Origin: Antedon bifida
Lineage: Eukaryota; Echinodermata; Crinoidea; Comatulida; Antedonidae
NCBI GenBank assembly: GCA_963402885.1
Contig: OY727101.1
Location: 15,476,417 to 15,540,416 of the forward strand
Length of the DNA stretch: 64,000 nucleotides
Direction: 5' to 3'
Below, piece after piece: positions 1 through 12,738 of the stretch. The first letter of the stretch is position 1, and every line of letters starts with the position of its first letter. Made by a program: the position numbers and the translations under genes. The notes beneath the pieces are model-generated. The model searched no databases. It was not told the DNA's origin and saw only the letters and a program-made list of their open reading frames with translations.

Positions 1-469
1 TTACTTAGGCCTGGTCTCTTGGTCAAAAAGTAGAGATGCAAGTGTGAGGACCGCCGGGTCATGCATATTAATCTGCGCCCGATGTGGCCTAACTAGCCAT
101 AGGCTAGATTTGTTGGCATTTTTGTTTAGGTCAATGCATAACATTATATTGATAACACTGTTGGCATGTTAATGAAATAGGTCATAGCTGTCTGATCATT
201 TCGGCCGCCGCTTATGAACGGCTAAAATTTTTTACTCACCATTATATTAGGCCTAACTAAGTAATAAATATAATTAAATCGATTATTTAAATCTTTTTTA
301 TTTACCATGTCCGTGCCCATAAATGCATTTCGGCCGCAAAATATACAGTATTGGCCTAGTTGTCTAGAGGCAGGTGAGGTATGCCTAGCTAGCTAGGCTA
401 ATCACATAATAATAATATGAAATATATCTTTAATATTTGATATGGAAAATGTTTTTCTTTTTATTGCAG

Positions 470-2412
470 ATCTCTCTCATACAGTTATCATTCTTGCCAA
501 CGGATGAATGTAAACCATCAGAAAAAGAATTGATTATTGCTAGTAAGTTAATTTGCATTTTGCAAATTGTTTATCGAAAAAGGGGGAAAAGTATGACTCA
601 TGAGGTTTAATGATAACTTATTTTACAATAATTTACTATTTTAAATTTATTACTTTTCATTATTTTAGGAGGTATTCTAGAAATCGGTGTGCAGTGGAGC
701 GTCCTCCGCGGTGATACAGCATCTTTTGAGCGTTATATGGCACAATTGAAGCCCTACTATTTTGACTATAAGTAAGTAACTATGGATATAGTAAAGAAAA
801 ATAAACAATTTTAACTGAAATAAATATACGAAAATTACCACCACCAATTGCTTATTGTAGATGTCTGTTAGCCATGTTCCTCAATTGTAGGGTGGGTGTC
901 AAAAAGCTATGGGTGGTGAAAATCAAAATATAATGTCAGTGCTTTGTGTAGGTGTCCAGAGGTTTCTTAAATTAAACTGGTTGGAAGGGTTTAAAATAAT
1001 CTTTTGACTGGGTGAAAGACTTTAAAAGTTGGGTTCACTCCTTCCCAACCACGACCCCTCTTCCCCCAACACAATACCATCCTCTTGCACTAGCATCTTT
1101 ATTTTGTATTTTTTTTTTTTTTTAACTTTTAGAGATAAAATACCAGAGTCATCATACAAGTTACAACTTCTTGGCTTAAATCTGTTGTATCTCTTATCAC
1201 AAAATAGACTTGCAGAATTTCATACAGTAAGTACACCGCTTGGAGTTTAGTACTGGCCTGGTGGGCTAATACTAGCCTAGTCTGGTGGGTTAGTAAGTTT
1301 AATCGCTAGTACTACCTAGCCTGGTGGGCTACAGTAGTACTACCTAGCCTGCAAAAACAATTATACTAAACTGTTTTTGAATAATTTTGCGAAACATAAA
1401 GAAACTTTTGCCAAAATATCTAACAATTCAGTAAAACATTTTAATAAGAAATTTAAATTTTGTTGTTTTCTTATATTTTATTAGGAGTTAGAATTGCTAC
1501 CAGCTACAGAAATACTAAATAATATTTACATCAAGCACCCTGTTTCGATGGAACAGTACTTGATGGAAGGCAGTTATAATAAGGTATAAAGTATTTCTTT
1601 GTTTTTAATTATTTTCTATTTAAAAAATAATAATGAAATGCATTAGATTTATAATTGAAGTCAACACCACTAATATACATTAATAAAACAGGATTAACAT
1701 ATATCTTGGATCCACTAGGTGTTTCTTGCTAAAGGCAACGTACCAGCAGATAGCTACAATTTTTTCATTGACATTCTACTGGATACAATTCGACTAGAGA
1801 TTGCTGCATGTGCTGTCAAGGCATATGAAAGAATTGCATTGACAGAAGCTACAAGACTTCTATTCTTCAAATCAGTGAAGGAAGCAAAAGAATTTGGCCA
1901 GGCTGTAAGTTAATACTATTTATTGGATATCTCCAGGGTTTTCGTGGGTTGTTTGTATTCTCAACAGCTTCCCACAGCTTAAGACCAACTCAGACAGCAT
2001 CGTACGACGAAACTTCTTGACTCGTGTGGTGAGTTGAATCCCGACGAGACGAGTCATCTTGAGATAGCATCTGCCGTAGTTTCTAGGTCGTTGGGAGAAC
2101 TTTAATCATGTTTATTTTCGTCTGCAAAAATGCACAGCATTCCAAAAGATACCTAGTTTTATGTTTAATGAGGACACTATGCCTACATTTATTTACCAGT
2201 CCAATGATGTAGATAATGTGCCCTAGTAGAATGCTAGGCTATTTCCTATATCACATTTCTGTCTCTCCTTTTTTTAGCAAAACTGGAATTTAAAAGATGA
2301 TGGTTATTTATACTTTACTAACGACGAGGAAAAGGCTGAAGAGGTGATACCGGCACACGAACTGGCAGAACAAACGATAGAGTATGCACGCGAATTAGAA
2401 ATGATTGTATAA
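470..2412 (+). CDS. PSMD8: 26S proteasome non-ATPase regulatory subunit 8 (Rpn12), 3' part, 6 exons
   Basis: Lid subunit of the 19S regulatory particle, needed for late lid assembly and stable lid-base joining. Exons 470-542, 669-771, 1133-1226, 1485-1583, 1719-1904 and 2278-2412 join in frame with GT-AG introns and give 229 residues plus TAA. Landmarks match remembered vertebrate PSMD8: [70 protein letters not shown] and the C-terminal YARELEMIV. These cover the PCI/CSN8-like helical region. The first exon here begins at residue phase 0 with [10 protein letters not shown], so the N-terminal exon(s), including the start codon, lie upstream of the window or were not recognised in 1-469. No frameshift or premature stop is seen. 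Identity is very secure; exon edges are by inspection. Confidence 0.95.
1240..1350. repeat. imperfect short tandem repeat in PSMD8 intron
   Basis: Three to four degenerate copies of a unit containing TAGTACTACCTAGCCTGGTG lie in the intron after the third PSMD8 exon. The copies differ in length, so this is an old, small local duplication. No function is suggested. Confidence 0.5.
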
Positions 2413-3120
2413 GGTGGACTAGTATTCATTATTTTGCACTTTATTTGAACATTTAAGGAAGCACTAATTGATTAAAACACTCTGATGAAATATTAGTGCC
2501 TGTTACATCATTTCAACTTTGTTGAAATCAGTATATTTATGTATACGTCATTGCTGTCTAATATGACCAAATAACAAGATGAAAAAGTAAAAGGGTTGTG
2601 TTTTTTAAAGGACTATTGTAGAGTTTTTTAAAAAGCACTGAAAATATCAGAATTAATGATAATGCGAGTGTGTAGTATCATTAATATGGAAATATAAGAT
2701 GGTCAAAATATCAGAATCATTTGCTTATAAACAGGATGATTTAGTCAATAAATGTATAAAATACACTTCTCAAAATTATAGGTACAATTATGCCATAATA
2801 CAGGGGCATTATTTAAAGATTACAACATTTCGACTCTTTTTAATTTTGATATAACTGGTTACTAAGTCTCTATAAGAAAGTGTGATATGACAATATTATC
2901 GCATAATAATTGAATTTAGAATGTTTTCCACATTTTGACCCTTTTATTTTTTTACATAACTGCTTACTATGATTATTTGAGGGTGATACGACAATACTTA
3001 CTTAAGGTCTATAACATGATGATAATGAAATATATGTGCATACAGTATATAGCAATATTATTGCATAATAATAGTTGTTTAAAAAGTGCATATTTTGGAC
3101 ATTTTTCGAAAAAACTATAG
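2413..3120. other. PSMD8 3' flank grading into degenerate satellite
   Basis: AT-rich sequence after the PSMD8 stop. An AATAAA hexamer near 2744 could be its polyadenylation signal. From about 2790 there are eroded pieces of the neighbouring satellite, such as CATTTTGACCCTTTTATTTT and partial GGTTACT arms, so the array fades out here. No gene is seen. Confidence 0.5.
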
Positions 3121-6100
3121 TACAGGAATTTTTTCGAAAAATTGCAAAATTCCTACCTTTTTAAATTTTTGACATAAATGGTTACTGAAGGTCTTTAAGA
3201 TAATTATAGCACAATATATGCACATATATAGCCATATTATTGCATAATAATAGTATTACTATTATTATAGTATAAGGATTTTTTCGAAAAATGGCCAATT
3301 TTCGACCCTTTTATATGGTTACTATAGCATAATAAACATGCGCAGAGTCGAATAATGCATTCTGCGCATGTCAATTGTGCTATAGTAACCAGTTTTATCG
3401 AAAAATGAAAAGGTCGAAAATTTGACATTTTTTGAAAAAATCCCTGTAAGGGAAATTTTCGAAAAATGGCTAATTTTCGACCCTTTTATTTTGTGACACA
3501 AATGGTTACTATAGCATAATAAACATGCGCAGAGTCGAATAATGGGTTCTGCGCATGTCAATTGTGCTATAGTAACCACTTTTGACATAAATGGTTACAT
3601 AGCATAATAAACATGCGCAGAGTCGAATAATGCATTCTGCGCATGTCAATTGTGCTATAGTAACCAGTTTTATCGAAAAATGAAAAGGTCGAAAATTTGA
3701 CATTTTTTGAAAAAATCCCTGTACTATAGTAAGGGAAATTTTCGAAAAATGGCTAATTTTCGACCCTTTTATTTTGTGACACAAATGGTTACTATAGCAT
3801 AATAAACATGCGCAGAGTCGAATAATGGGTTCTGCGCATGTCAATTGTGCTATATAGTAACCACTTTTGACATAAATGGTTACTATAGCATAATAAACAT
3901 GCGCAGAGTCGAATAATGGGTTCTGCGCATGTCAATTGTGCTATAGTAACCAGTTTTATCGAAAAATAAAAAGGTCGAAAATTTGCCTTTTTTTTGAAAA
4001 AATCCCTGTACTATTATAGTACAGGGAAATGTTCGAAAAATAGCCAATTTCGACCCTTTTATTTTTTAACATAAATGGTTACTATAGCATAATAAACATG
4101 CGCAGAGTCGAATAATGGGTTCTGCGCATGTCAATTGTGCTATAGTAACCACTTTTAACATGAATGGTTACTATAGCATAATAAACATGCGCAGAGTCGA
4201 ATAATGGGTTCTGCGCATGTCAATTGTGCTATAGTAACCAGTTTTATCGAAAAATAAAAAGGTCGAAAATTTGCCATTTTTTGAAAAAAATCCCTGTACT
4301 ATAGTACAGGGAAATTTTCGAAAAATTGCAAATATTCGACCCTTTTATTTTTTAACATAAATGGTTACTATAGCATAATAAACATGCGCAGAGTCGAATA
4401 ATGGGTTCTGCGCATGTCAATTGTGCTATAGTAACCAGTTTTATCGAAAAATAAAAAGGTCGAAAATTTGCCTTTTTTTTGAAAAAATCCCTGTACTATA
4501 GTAAGGGAAATGTTCGAAAAATAGCCAATTTTCGACCCTTTTATTTTGTGACACAAATGGTTACTATAGCATAATAAACATGCGCAGAGTCGAATAATGC
4601 GTTCTGCGCATGTCAATTGTGCTATAGTAACCAGTTTTACTAAAAAATAAAAAGGTCGAAAATTTGCCATTTTTTGAAAAAATCCCTGTACTATAGTAAG
4701 GGAAATTTTCGAAAAATAGCCAGTTTTCGACCCTTTTATTTTTTGACGTAAATGATTACCATAGCATAATAAACATGCGCATGTCAATTGTGCTATAGTA
4801 ACCAGTTTTATCGAAAAATAAAAAGGCCGAAAATTTGCCATTTTAAAAAAAAATCCCTGTACTATAGTAAGGGAAATTTTCGAAAAATGGCTAATTTCCG
4901 GCCTTTTATTTGTTGACATAAATGGTTACTATAGCATAATAAACATGCGCAGAGTCGAATAATGGGTTCTGCGCATGTCAATTGTGCTATAGTAACCAGT
5001 TTTATCGAAAATTAAAAAGGTCAAAAATTTGCTATTTTTAAAAAAAATCCCTGTACTATAGTACAGGGAAATGTTCGAAAAATAGCCAATTTCGACCCTT
5101 TTATTTTTTGACATAAATGATTACTATAGCATAATAAACATGCGCAGAGTCGAATAATGAGTTCTGCGCATGTCAATTGTGCTATAGTAACCACTTTTAA
5201 CATGAATGGTTACTATAGCATAATAAACATGCGCAGAGTCGAATAATGCGTTCTGCGCATGTCAATTGTGCTATAGTAACCAGTTTTATCGAAAAATAAA
5301 AAGGTCGAAAATTTGCCATTTTTTGAAAAAAATCCCTGTACTATAGTACAGGGAAATTTTCGAAAAATTGCAAATATTCGACCCTTTTATTTTTTAACAT
5401 AAATGGTTACTATAGCATAATAAACATGCGCAGAGAAGAATAATGCGTTCTGCGCATGTCAATTGTGTTATAGCAACCAGTTTTATAAAAAAATAAAAAG
5501 GTCAAAAATTTGCCATTTTTTGGAAAAAATCCCTATACTATAGTAAGGGAAATTTTCGAAAAATAGCCAATTTTCGACCCTTTTATTTTTTGACGTAAAT
5601 GATTACCATAGCTTAATAAACATGCGCAGAGTCGAATAATGCGTTCTGCGCATGTCAATTGTGCTATAGTAACCAGTTTTATCGAAAAATAAAAAGGTCG
5701 AAAATTTGCCATTTTAAAAAAAAATCCATGTACTATAGTAAGGGAAATTTTCGAAAAATGGCTAATTTCCGCCCTTTTATTTGTTGACATAAATGGTTAC
5801 TATAGCATAATAAACATGCGCAGAGTCGAATAATGGGTTCTGCGCATGTCAATTGTGCTATAGTAACCAGTTTTATCGAAAAATAAAAAGGTCGAAAATT
5901 TGCCATTTTTTGAAAAAAATCCCTGTACTATAGTACAGGGAAATTTTCGAAAAATGGCCAATATTCGACCCTTTTATTTTTTAACATAAATGGTTACTAT
6001 AGCATAATAAACATGCGCAGAGAAGAATAATGCGTTCTGCGCATGTCAATTGTGCTATAGTAACCACTTTTAACATGAATGGTTACTATAGCATAATAAA

Positions 6101-6993
6101 CATGCGCAGAGTCGAATAATGCGTTCTGCGCATGTCAATTGTGCTATAGTAACCAGTTTTATCGAAAAATAAAAAGGTCGAAAATTTGCCATTTTTTGAA
6201 AAAAATCCCTGTACTATAGTACAGGGAAATTTTCGAAAAATTGCAAATATTCGACCCTTTTATTTTTTAACATAAATGGTTACTATAGCATAATAAACAT
6301 GCGCAGAGAAGAATAATGCGTTCTGCGCATGTCAATTGTGTTATAGCAACCAGTTTTATAAAAAAATAAAAAGGTCAAAAATTTGCCATTTTTTGGAAAA
6401 AATCCCTATACTATAGTAAGGGAAATTTTCGAAAAATAGCCAATTTTCGACCCTTTTATTTTTTGACGTAAATGATTACCATAGCATAATAAACATGCGC
6501 AGAGTCGAATAATGCGTTCTGCGCATGTCAATTGTGCTATAGTAACCAGTTTTATCGAAAAATAAAAAGGTCGAAAATTTGCCATTTAAAAAAAAAATCC
6601 CTGTACTATAGTAAGGGAAATTTTCGAAAAATGGCTAATTTCCGCCCTTTTATTTGTTGACATAAATGGTTACTATAGCATAATAAACATGCGCAGAGTC
6701 GAATAATGGGTTCTGCGCATGTCAATTGTGCTATAGTAACCAGTTTTATCGAAAAATAAAAAGGTCGAAAATTTGCCATTTTTTGAAAAAAATCCCTGTA
6801 CTATAGTAAGGGAAATTTTCGAAAAATAGCCAATTTTCGACCCTTTTATTTTTTAACATAAATGGTTACTATAGCATAATAAACATGCGCAGAGTCGAAT
6901 AATGCGTTCTGCGCATGTCAATCGTGCTATAGTAACCAGTTTTATCGAAAAATAAAAAGGTCGAAAATTTGCCATTTTTTAAAAAAATCCCTG
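3121..6993. repeat. palindromic satellite array, left block
   Basis: About 20 monomers. Spacing between successive GGTTACTATAGCATAA starts is 187-199 bp, with interspersed short units of about 90 bp. Each full monomer holds two inverted repeats. One has arms GGTTACTATAGCA / TGCTATAGTAACC, with inner arms ACATGCGCAGA / TCTGCGCATGT around a GTCGAATAATG loop. The other is centred on GTACTATAGTAC with flanking CGAAAA / TTTTCG and GGTCGAAAA / TTTTCGACC arms. The short units contain only the first palindrome. A larger period of roughly 874 bp recurs (the variant GTGTTATAGCAACC near 5465 and 6338), a sign of unequal exchange. Stop-free stretches on the - strand arise because many monomers are about 189 nt; they are not treated as genes. 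Confidence 0.93.
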
Positions 6994-8042
6994 CGCAAAG
7001 GGTACAGCTCAATCTTCTCATTCGGAAAGGTAAAGAACGCAAAAAGAAATGGACAAGAAATGGACAGAGCCATGTGGGGTCATTAAAACTGAATTGGACT
7101 GGGTCATTAGATAATGAGGAAACGGGACAATTGGCCAATGGGGCCCAAGAATCTAGGAGGTTGTTTTGAATACCGGCATACTAAAAACTGTCAATTTTAG
7201 GGGTTTATCACATGATCGATGTATTAAATGATATTAAATAATAGAATAATAAGACTTTAATTTTATGTTAAAAGTTGAGAAAGTCGACATTGTTTTATCC
7301 AATTTTCGAAACAAAATCCTTGTACTATAGTACATGAATTTTGTTTTTTAAAAAACGGTAAATTCGACTACAATATGTGTGCTGTATTAGTTATTAATTA
7401 ACTAGTTAAAAAACCCACCCTGACTTCTAATTGGCCAACAATATTCCAAGTAGTTTGATATTAAGTTAGCCTTTTTCAAAAATTGAGACAAAATTACCGT
7501 TAACTTTGTCTGGGGCTTTTTTTCTAGGCCACATGGTACCATATGATATGTGTAACTGTCAGAGGAGTAACTAAAGGTTACTGGATGATAACCTCTATAG
7601 TATGAGTTATTATCACAATATATTATTAGAATTGGTGGAAGGAATTATTTGATTCACATTAAAATGAATTGTAGTGGAATTGCTCTTGAAATAAATATAA
7701 AATATTTGAGAATTTACACTGCTAAGGAAATACTCTTGACAAGAATATAGAAGTCACCATTTAATGTACACTCAACTGCAAAAAGTTTCCCCTCTGCTTT
7801 TTTTGTAAGGGCTTGGGACCTTCAAATACAAAGTGCAATGAATGATATAATGTAAATTATAATGTAATAATTAAAACTGAATATAATTTATAAAAATTAC
7901 AAAATAATTTACAACATTAATCATTGCTCTTTGGATTTGGCAGCATTAAAAACTTTTTTTTTTTTAATTATTATTAAAAAAAAATTGAAGATATATGAAA
8001 GAGTATAAAAAGTCTATCCATGGCTACAAAAATCATTTGGAA
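6994..8042. other. non-coding left part of the island
   Basis: Downstream side of the DUF6729-type gene. No coding sequence is recognised. One isolated, eroded copy of the satellite's second palindrome is present at about 7285-7372, centred on GTACTATAGTAC with TTTTCGAAACAAAATCC on one arm. The rest is AT-rich unique-looking sequence. Confidence 0.45.
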
Positions 8043-11000
8043 TCATTCTTGTTGCTGCTTTTTTTTCCGCTCTTGACGAAGGCGACGGATGGCAACCATA
8101 GTCGATTTCCATTCTTCAAAAGTCACATCAGATGTTGCAGCACAATACCAATTTCCATAGTACTGAGTGTGGTTCTTATTTAACCTTGGTTGCTTACACT
8201 TTGAGCACACAATCGCAGACGTTCTTGGTTTGTATATTTTGATCGGTTTCCCTTCCGATATGTCTCTAGCCACTCGTTTTCTGTACAAGAGGGTAGTTCT
8301 AGGAATACGAGTACTGCTAGCCTCAGGGACTGATGGTGGTGGTTTTGCTATCTCGCCTGGAACTGGGATCGACTGTCTGTTTCCTAAATAGGCTAGGCCG
8401 GAAGTGTTTTTTGGTAGGACAAATGTGAAAGATGGAGCGCTTGTATGAACGTTTAGCACCGCTGGCTTGGTTAAAGGTTCAAGTAGGGTTTTATCAGAGA
8501 CAAGTTTGGGTACTGTTGCTGAGATGCCAGATTCCAACACTTGCCGCTCTTGCTTCTTTGATGTTCTGTTGTACCTGTTGTAAATAAATCAAACACAGTA
8601 TTTAAAAACTTGAATGTATTTACTGTAGTGTAAAATAACAGTAATAACAAGTTAAAACTCACCACTGGATGAGTGTCGTACGATTTATCTCCATCAACTG
8701 AAGCTTAGCAAACAACATCAGGTGTCCATTCGATAGCACTTTCCGACGAATGTTCTTGTAGCCTTTGGTAATGAGCGGCCAGCGCTGGAAACGTTTACCT
8801 TCGATAGATACGGTAGATGGATACGCTTCACACAGTTTGGTAATAATGCACTCCATATATCGATTGCAGTCCGGCCACTGAGCTGGTCCGGTGTTCTGAC
8901 CTAAGAAGCATCTTTTTAAAAAAAAACAACAAAGAAACGAGTTAGATTTAAGACTCATCATGCAACAAAGTGAAAAACGCTGGAAACTGCCTTACCGTCG
9001 AGTGCTTTCAACACCAGGTATTACGGAAGTAGTTTTACTTTTCTTGAACCTGCCTTTCGTCAAGTAATCTTGATGCCGTGCTTTGCGCTTAATGGTTTTG
9101 TCATAAGCATCCAGGTTGTTCCACAACTTTGCGACATGTTCAGCATGACTTTGACTTATCACTCCACTGTCTTCCTTAAACTGCATAAGGTAGTCTGCCA
9201 GGGCTTCAACTTTGGCGTAGCCTGGAATGTTGTCCGGTCCAGTGGAATCCTCAAGTTCCTAAATTGTAAAATATGAAAACAAAATAAATTATTAGACTCG
9301 TGCATTGTATTTCAAAACAGAAACAAAATTTGTGAGGTAGAAGCTAATAATACAAATTTAACTCACTGTGTCAATAAGGGCTGCTTTTCCTTCACCATCA
9401 TCATCATTACCGTCACATAAAGGCAAGGGCTCCAGCTGGGGTGGTGAGATTTCTTTAGCATTTCGAGGTTTAAAACAACGCTTAGGTGGTTTGTAGTCAG
9501 GTTGAGTCTTGTCATCATAACCTTCATCAACATCAAAAGTGTAAATTTCTTCATCAAAGTCTTCATCATTAATGGTATCTGTTTTGACAGGAAATTGAGT
9601 TTCGAGTACTTTGTTCGACTGGCTATACAGGTACTCCACTCCGATGAGTTCTCCAGTGTACTTGTTTGGAATGATAAAACTTTTGTACACTTTTTTGCCA
9701 ATCACTTGCTCTGCCAGTATGTTGAGAGCATGCTGATGCAGTCCACTATATGTACTGGAGATGGGTGCTCCAGACTGGGTAGCAGCTAGTGCACGGTTTG
9801 CATTCCATCGAACAAGTCCTTCCATCAGGTAAGCTTGGAAATGTAAGTCGCTAGCACGCTCACCTGAGAAAAAAATAAAACATCCATAATTATGAAATTA
9901 TACAAAAATCAGTAGATAGGTTTGAAGATTTGGTAGATACCAAATAAAAAGTAATACTGTACCTGGAATAAACCTGTTAAGGTGAAGGTGAAACGATTCC
10001 AAAGAAGTGGAGCCTCTTGCGCAACGATAAACTGGCAAGGTAACTCCACCCTTAAGCATCTCGCTGGTTTTTGTGTAGAGCGGGATGCCTTCTGGATCCT
10101 GGATGCAGGCGATGTGTCGCTCTTGTGAGCTCCAGATATCCCAGGTCTGTTCGGAGTCTAAGAGTGGGACGCCCATTGTGTCACGGCCTTCTTCACCATC
10201 GAGGGAAGTCAGGAGCTCTCGGATTAGGTCGGCAGTCTCGCGGGTCCCTCGTGTTGTCCTGCGACAATGTAAAGCATACTCCTTCTTGCTGATGTTTTTC
10301 AATATGATGTCGTCTGTTGGGTTGGAATGCTTCTTGCTTGCAATGAGCTGTTCACGCTTGGCGAGCTTCAGACGTTCAACATCGTCAGCGCTCCACTCAA
10401 AAATGCAAGCGGAAAGACGTTTGAGAAAGATCGGATACAACTGATGTGATTCTGTTGAACAAGCTGCAGCAATTCTCCTCATGAAGTGCCAGATGTCCAG
10501 GCGAATTTGCATGTCAGGCCAGGCGCTGAACATCTTCCTTATGCTTGAATGACCGCAGCAGTCACGATCGACGTAGAGAATATCGGGAGGAGGTACGCCT
10601 GCCGAAGCATATCGGTTAATGATACCGTTTGTCATGTTGTTTAGGCCACATCCTTCTGCAGCAGTCAGGACTGTAATGAGCACCTGGCCGTGCTCATTTC
10701 CAACGTTTGTTGCCCATGCTCCTGTTCCACATGCACGACCGGCTAGCTTCCTTACAATCTGCAAAAAAAATATAATAATTATTAGGAAGAAAGCTTCCCG
10801 ACAATCTGCAAAAAAAAATTTAAATAATTAAAAGCAAATTGCAGAAATTACTTACCCTTTTGGTCGAGTCAATCTTCAACACTCTTCCGAACGTCGATGT
10901 GATAGAAGCCTTGAGTTCGTCGATTCTTCCCATTACTTCGTTGCAGTAGATGGTGAGGAACCATTGGACAGTGGGAACAGGAATCATTTTAGACACCTCA

Positions 11001-12604
11001 TCAAATTTAGAAGCAGCAATGACATAATCATCATGAGAACCACAGAACTTCTTGCAATTTTCTAAGTAGAGAGCCACTCTCTCATTCCACCGCCTTGTGT
11101 GTTGTTCTAAGACTTGTTGGCGAAGCTGTGATGGACTGTTCCCGAGACCACGGTACTTTAGAAGCTGCAGGACCCGGTTGTCGCAGGCCAAGTGATACGA
11201 AAGTACAACAGGAAACTGAAGGCGATGCGCTAAATCAAGTTGCTTTAAAATGTTTTCACTCCAGCCAATTTGTCTTTGTTGGCAGTTAGAGCACCTCAGT
11301 TGTTCTGTTGCAAGAAAGTAGTGGCAGTCTAAATCCAGGACTGGACGAACGATTCCATGGAGGCCGCCTGATGTTAGTGGATAGCTCTTGCATTCTGGCC
11401 GAGGGCAGACCAGCTTGACCTGCCAAGTCTTGCGGGGCAACCAAAGAAGAAGACGATGACCGAAGTAACTGTTGGCCATGGGTATGTTTTTGTTGAGCGG
11501 ATCCGGTTGAGGTGGATAATACCAAAGTTGTTTGAGTTTAGTTGAATCCAACTCTGCGGTCCCTTTCTTCGATTTCTTGAATAAGGTTTTTGAAATCCAC
11601 TGTTGATCAATCTCGGGCAAGTTCTTCTTCCATTTATCTGGTATGAGACAATCTGCAAGAAAAACCAAGACAAAATTGTATAATTAATTAAACTACATTA
11701 TGTAATTTTCATTTTCTAGTTTTAAACATCAAACAAAATAATTAAAATTACATGAAATAAACTACCTTCACTATGTTTGATAGTTTCTGTAGTGGATGGC
11801 ATAGTACTAACAGATTCATAAGATGTATTTGGTTGAGCTGCAAGACGGAAAATTAAAGAATATTTAGCAGTAAACTACTTTCATTCGCTATCTACAGTAT
11901 GCTAGAAAGCAATATATTTAAACAACACGATTTTATGATTGAGTATAAATGAATGCATAAAAAAAACCTAAACCCAGCAAACCTACTAAAAATGCAAAAC
12001 CTCGAATTATTAATTTAAAAAATGCACAAAAAACACAAAATATGAAATAAGTCTTACCTGGTGCATATGAGGTTGATGGCTGCAAAGAAGCATCAAAGAC
12101 ATCAGTACCAGAAAGTGTTTCATCTGTGACATCCTTAACCTTTTGTAGCTCAATACCAACAGGTATGTACGATGTCTGTCTAGTTGGGCATTTCCTGAGG
12201 CGTTTTATTTCTTTCATTGCTATGGCTTCTTTGCCTTCTGGGAAAGACTCCAAGTACCTCTTAAAGTTGAATTTGTTGATATTAAGTGAACTTGTACTTG
12301 GAATTTCATTAGCCATTTTAATTACAAAACATACTGCATATTCCAGTACATTTTCGACCATCCACTTGAATGTTTGTCCACTGTATTTACCATGCTGAAA
12401 CCTGTAGCAGCCCAACACATCACATTCATCTTTGGTGTTTCCACCCAGCCTGCACACCTCCTTCAAGGCATCTTGGCGTACATCATCAGGAGTTAGACAC
12501 TTGCCAGTTGGTCGTTTTCTCAAGCTGTTAAATACTACAGCAGCAGATGTATCTTCAAGAATTAAGGCACCCTCTTCACTGCGCCGAAAAGTTGGTCTTA
12601 ACAT
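8043..12604 (-). CDS. DUF6729-type protein with DDE transposase-like core, 8+ exons, intact
   Basis: On the - strand, exons 12604-12058, 11837-11766, 11652-10856, 10758-9963, 9863-9367, 9258-8996, 8911-8663 and 8574-8043 join in frame to 1,250 residues with no stop. Residues 1-180 include GKYSGQTFKWMVENVLEYA, an N-terminal signature I associate with large uncharacterised fish and invertebrate proteins. About 207-470 is the DUF6729-like zinc region (LVCPRPEC, then LRCSNC). D468 (LKIDSTKR), D536 (YVDRDCCG), D560-H563 (LDIWHFMRR) and E726 (SLESFHLH) are in the order of a MULE/IS256-like DDE fold; that assignment is inference. An acidic stretch lies near 810-900. The C-terminus has CSKCKQPR and YYGNWYC, a likely zinc site, then a basic tail. 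The start is uncertain: ATG 12604 is the first Met in its exon, but a 41-nt exon (12738-12698) keeps the frame open, and an ATG exon (14010-13876) would also splice in phase. Confidence 0.75.
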
Positions 12605-12697
12605 ACTGTACTGTCTATTGAACACCTGCAAAACTAAAAAAACTGATCAAAGGCAAAAATATATGTAAGTAAAGTATGTGATAAAAGAAAATGTTAC

Positions 12698-12738
12698 CCG
12701 TATAATGCCACTGTGCACCGTGCAGTTGTAGTAAATGG
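12698..12738 (-). other. candidate 41-nt upstream exon of the DUF6729-type gene
   Basis: On the - strand, TTTATTTACAG precedes and GTAACATTTTC follows a 41-nt segment that reads IYYNCTVHSGIIR and joins in frame to VFNRQYSMLRP at the next exon (acceptor before 12625). It contains no ATG, so it is either 5' UTR or preceded by another coding exon. Both splice sites are acceptable. Confidence 0.45.

Noticed and set aside
3237-5790. Minus-strand ORFs of 60-183 codons with recurring motifs such as TIAQLTCAE and IIRLCACLLCY in the left array
   Set aside because: They are readings of the satellite monomer. The repeat happens to be near 189 nt and low in stops on that strand, the frames drift when unit length changes, and both arms of a palindrome give related peptides. 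There is no sign of coding constraint.
3300-6990. CRISPR-like array of regularly spaced palindromic repeats
   Set aside because: There are no unique spacers: the intervals between palindromes are themselves repeated, the unit is about 190 bp, and the genes around it are animal genes with introns.
6869-7169. ORFs of 89 and 66 codons spanning the left island junction
   Set aside because: They overlap on opposite strands across a repeat-unique junction, with no recognisable domain.
8167-12668. Several plus-strand ORFs of 60-120 codons opposite the DUF6729-type gene
   Set aside because: They are antisense shadows of its exons; the minus-strand reading has motifs and splice continuity.
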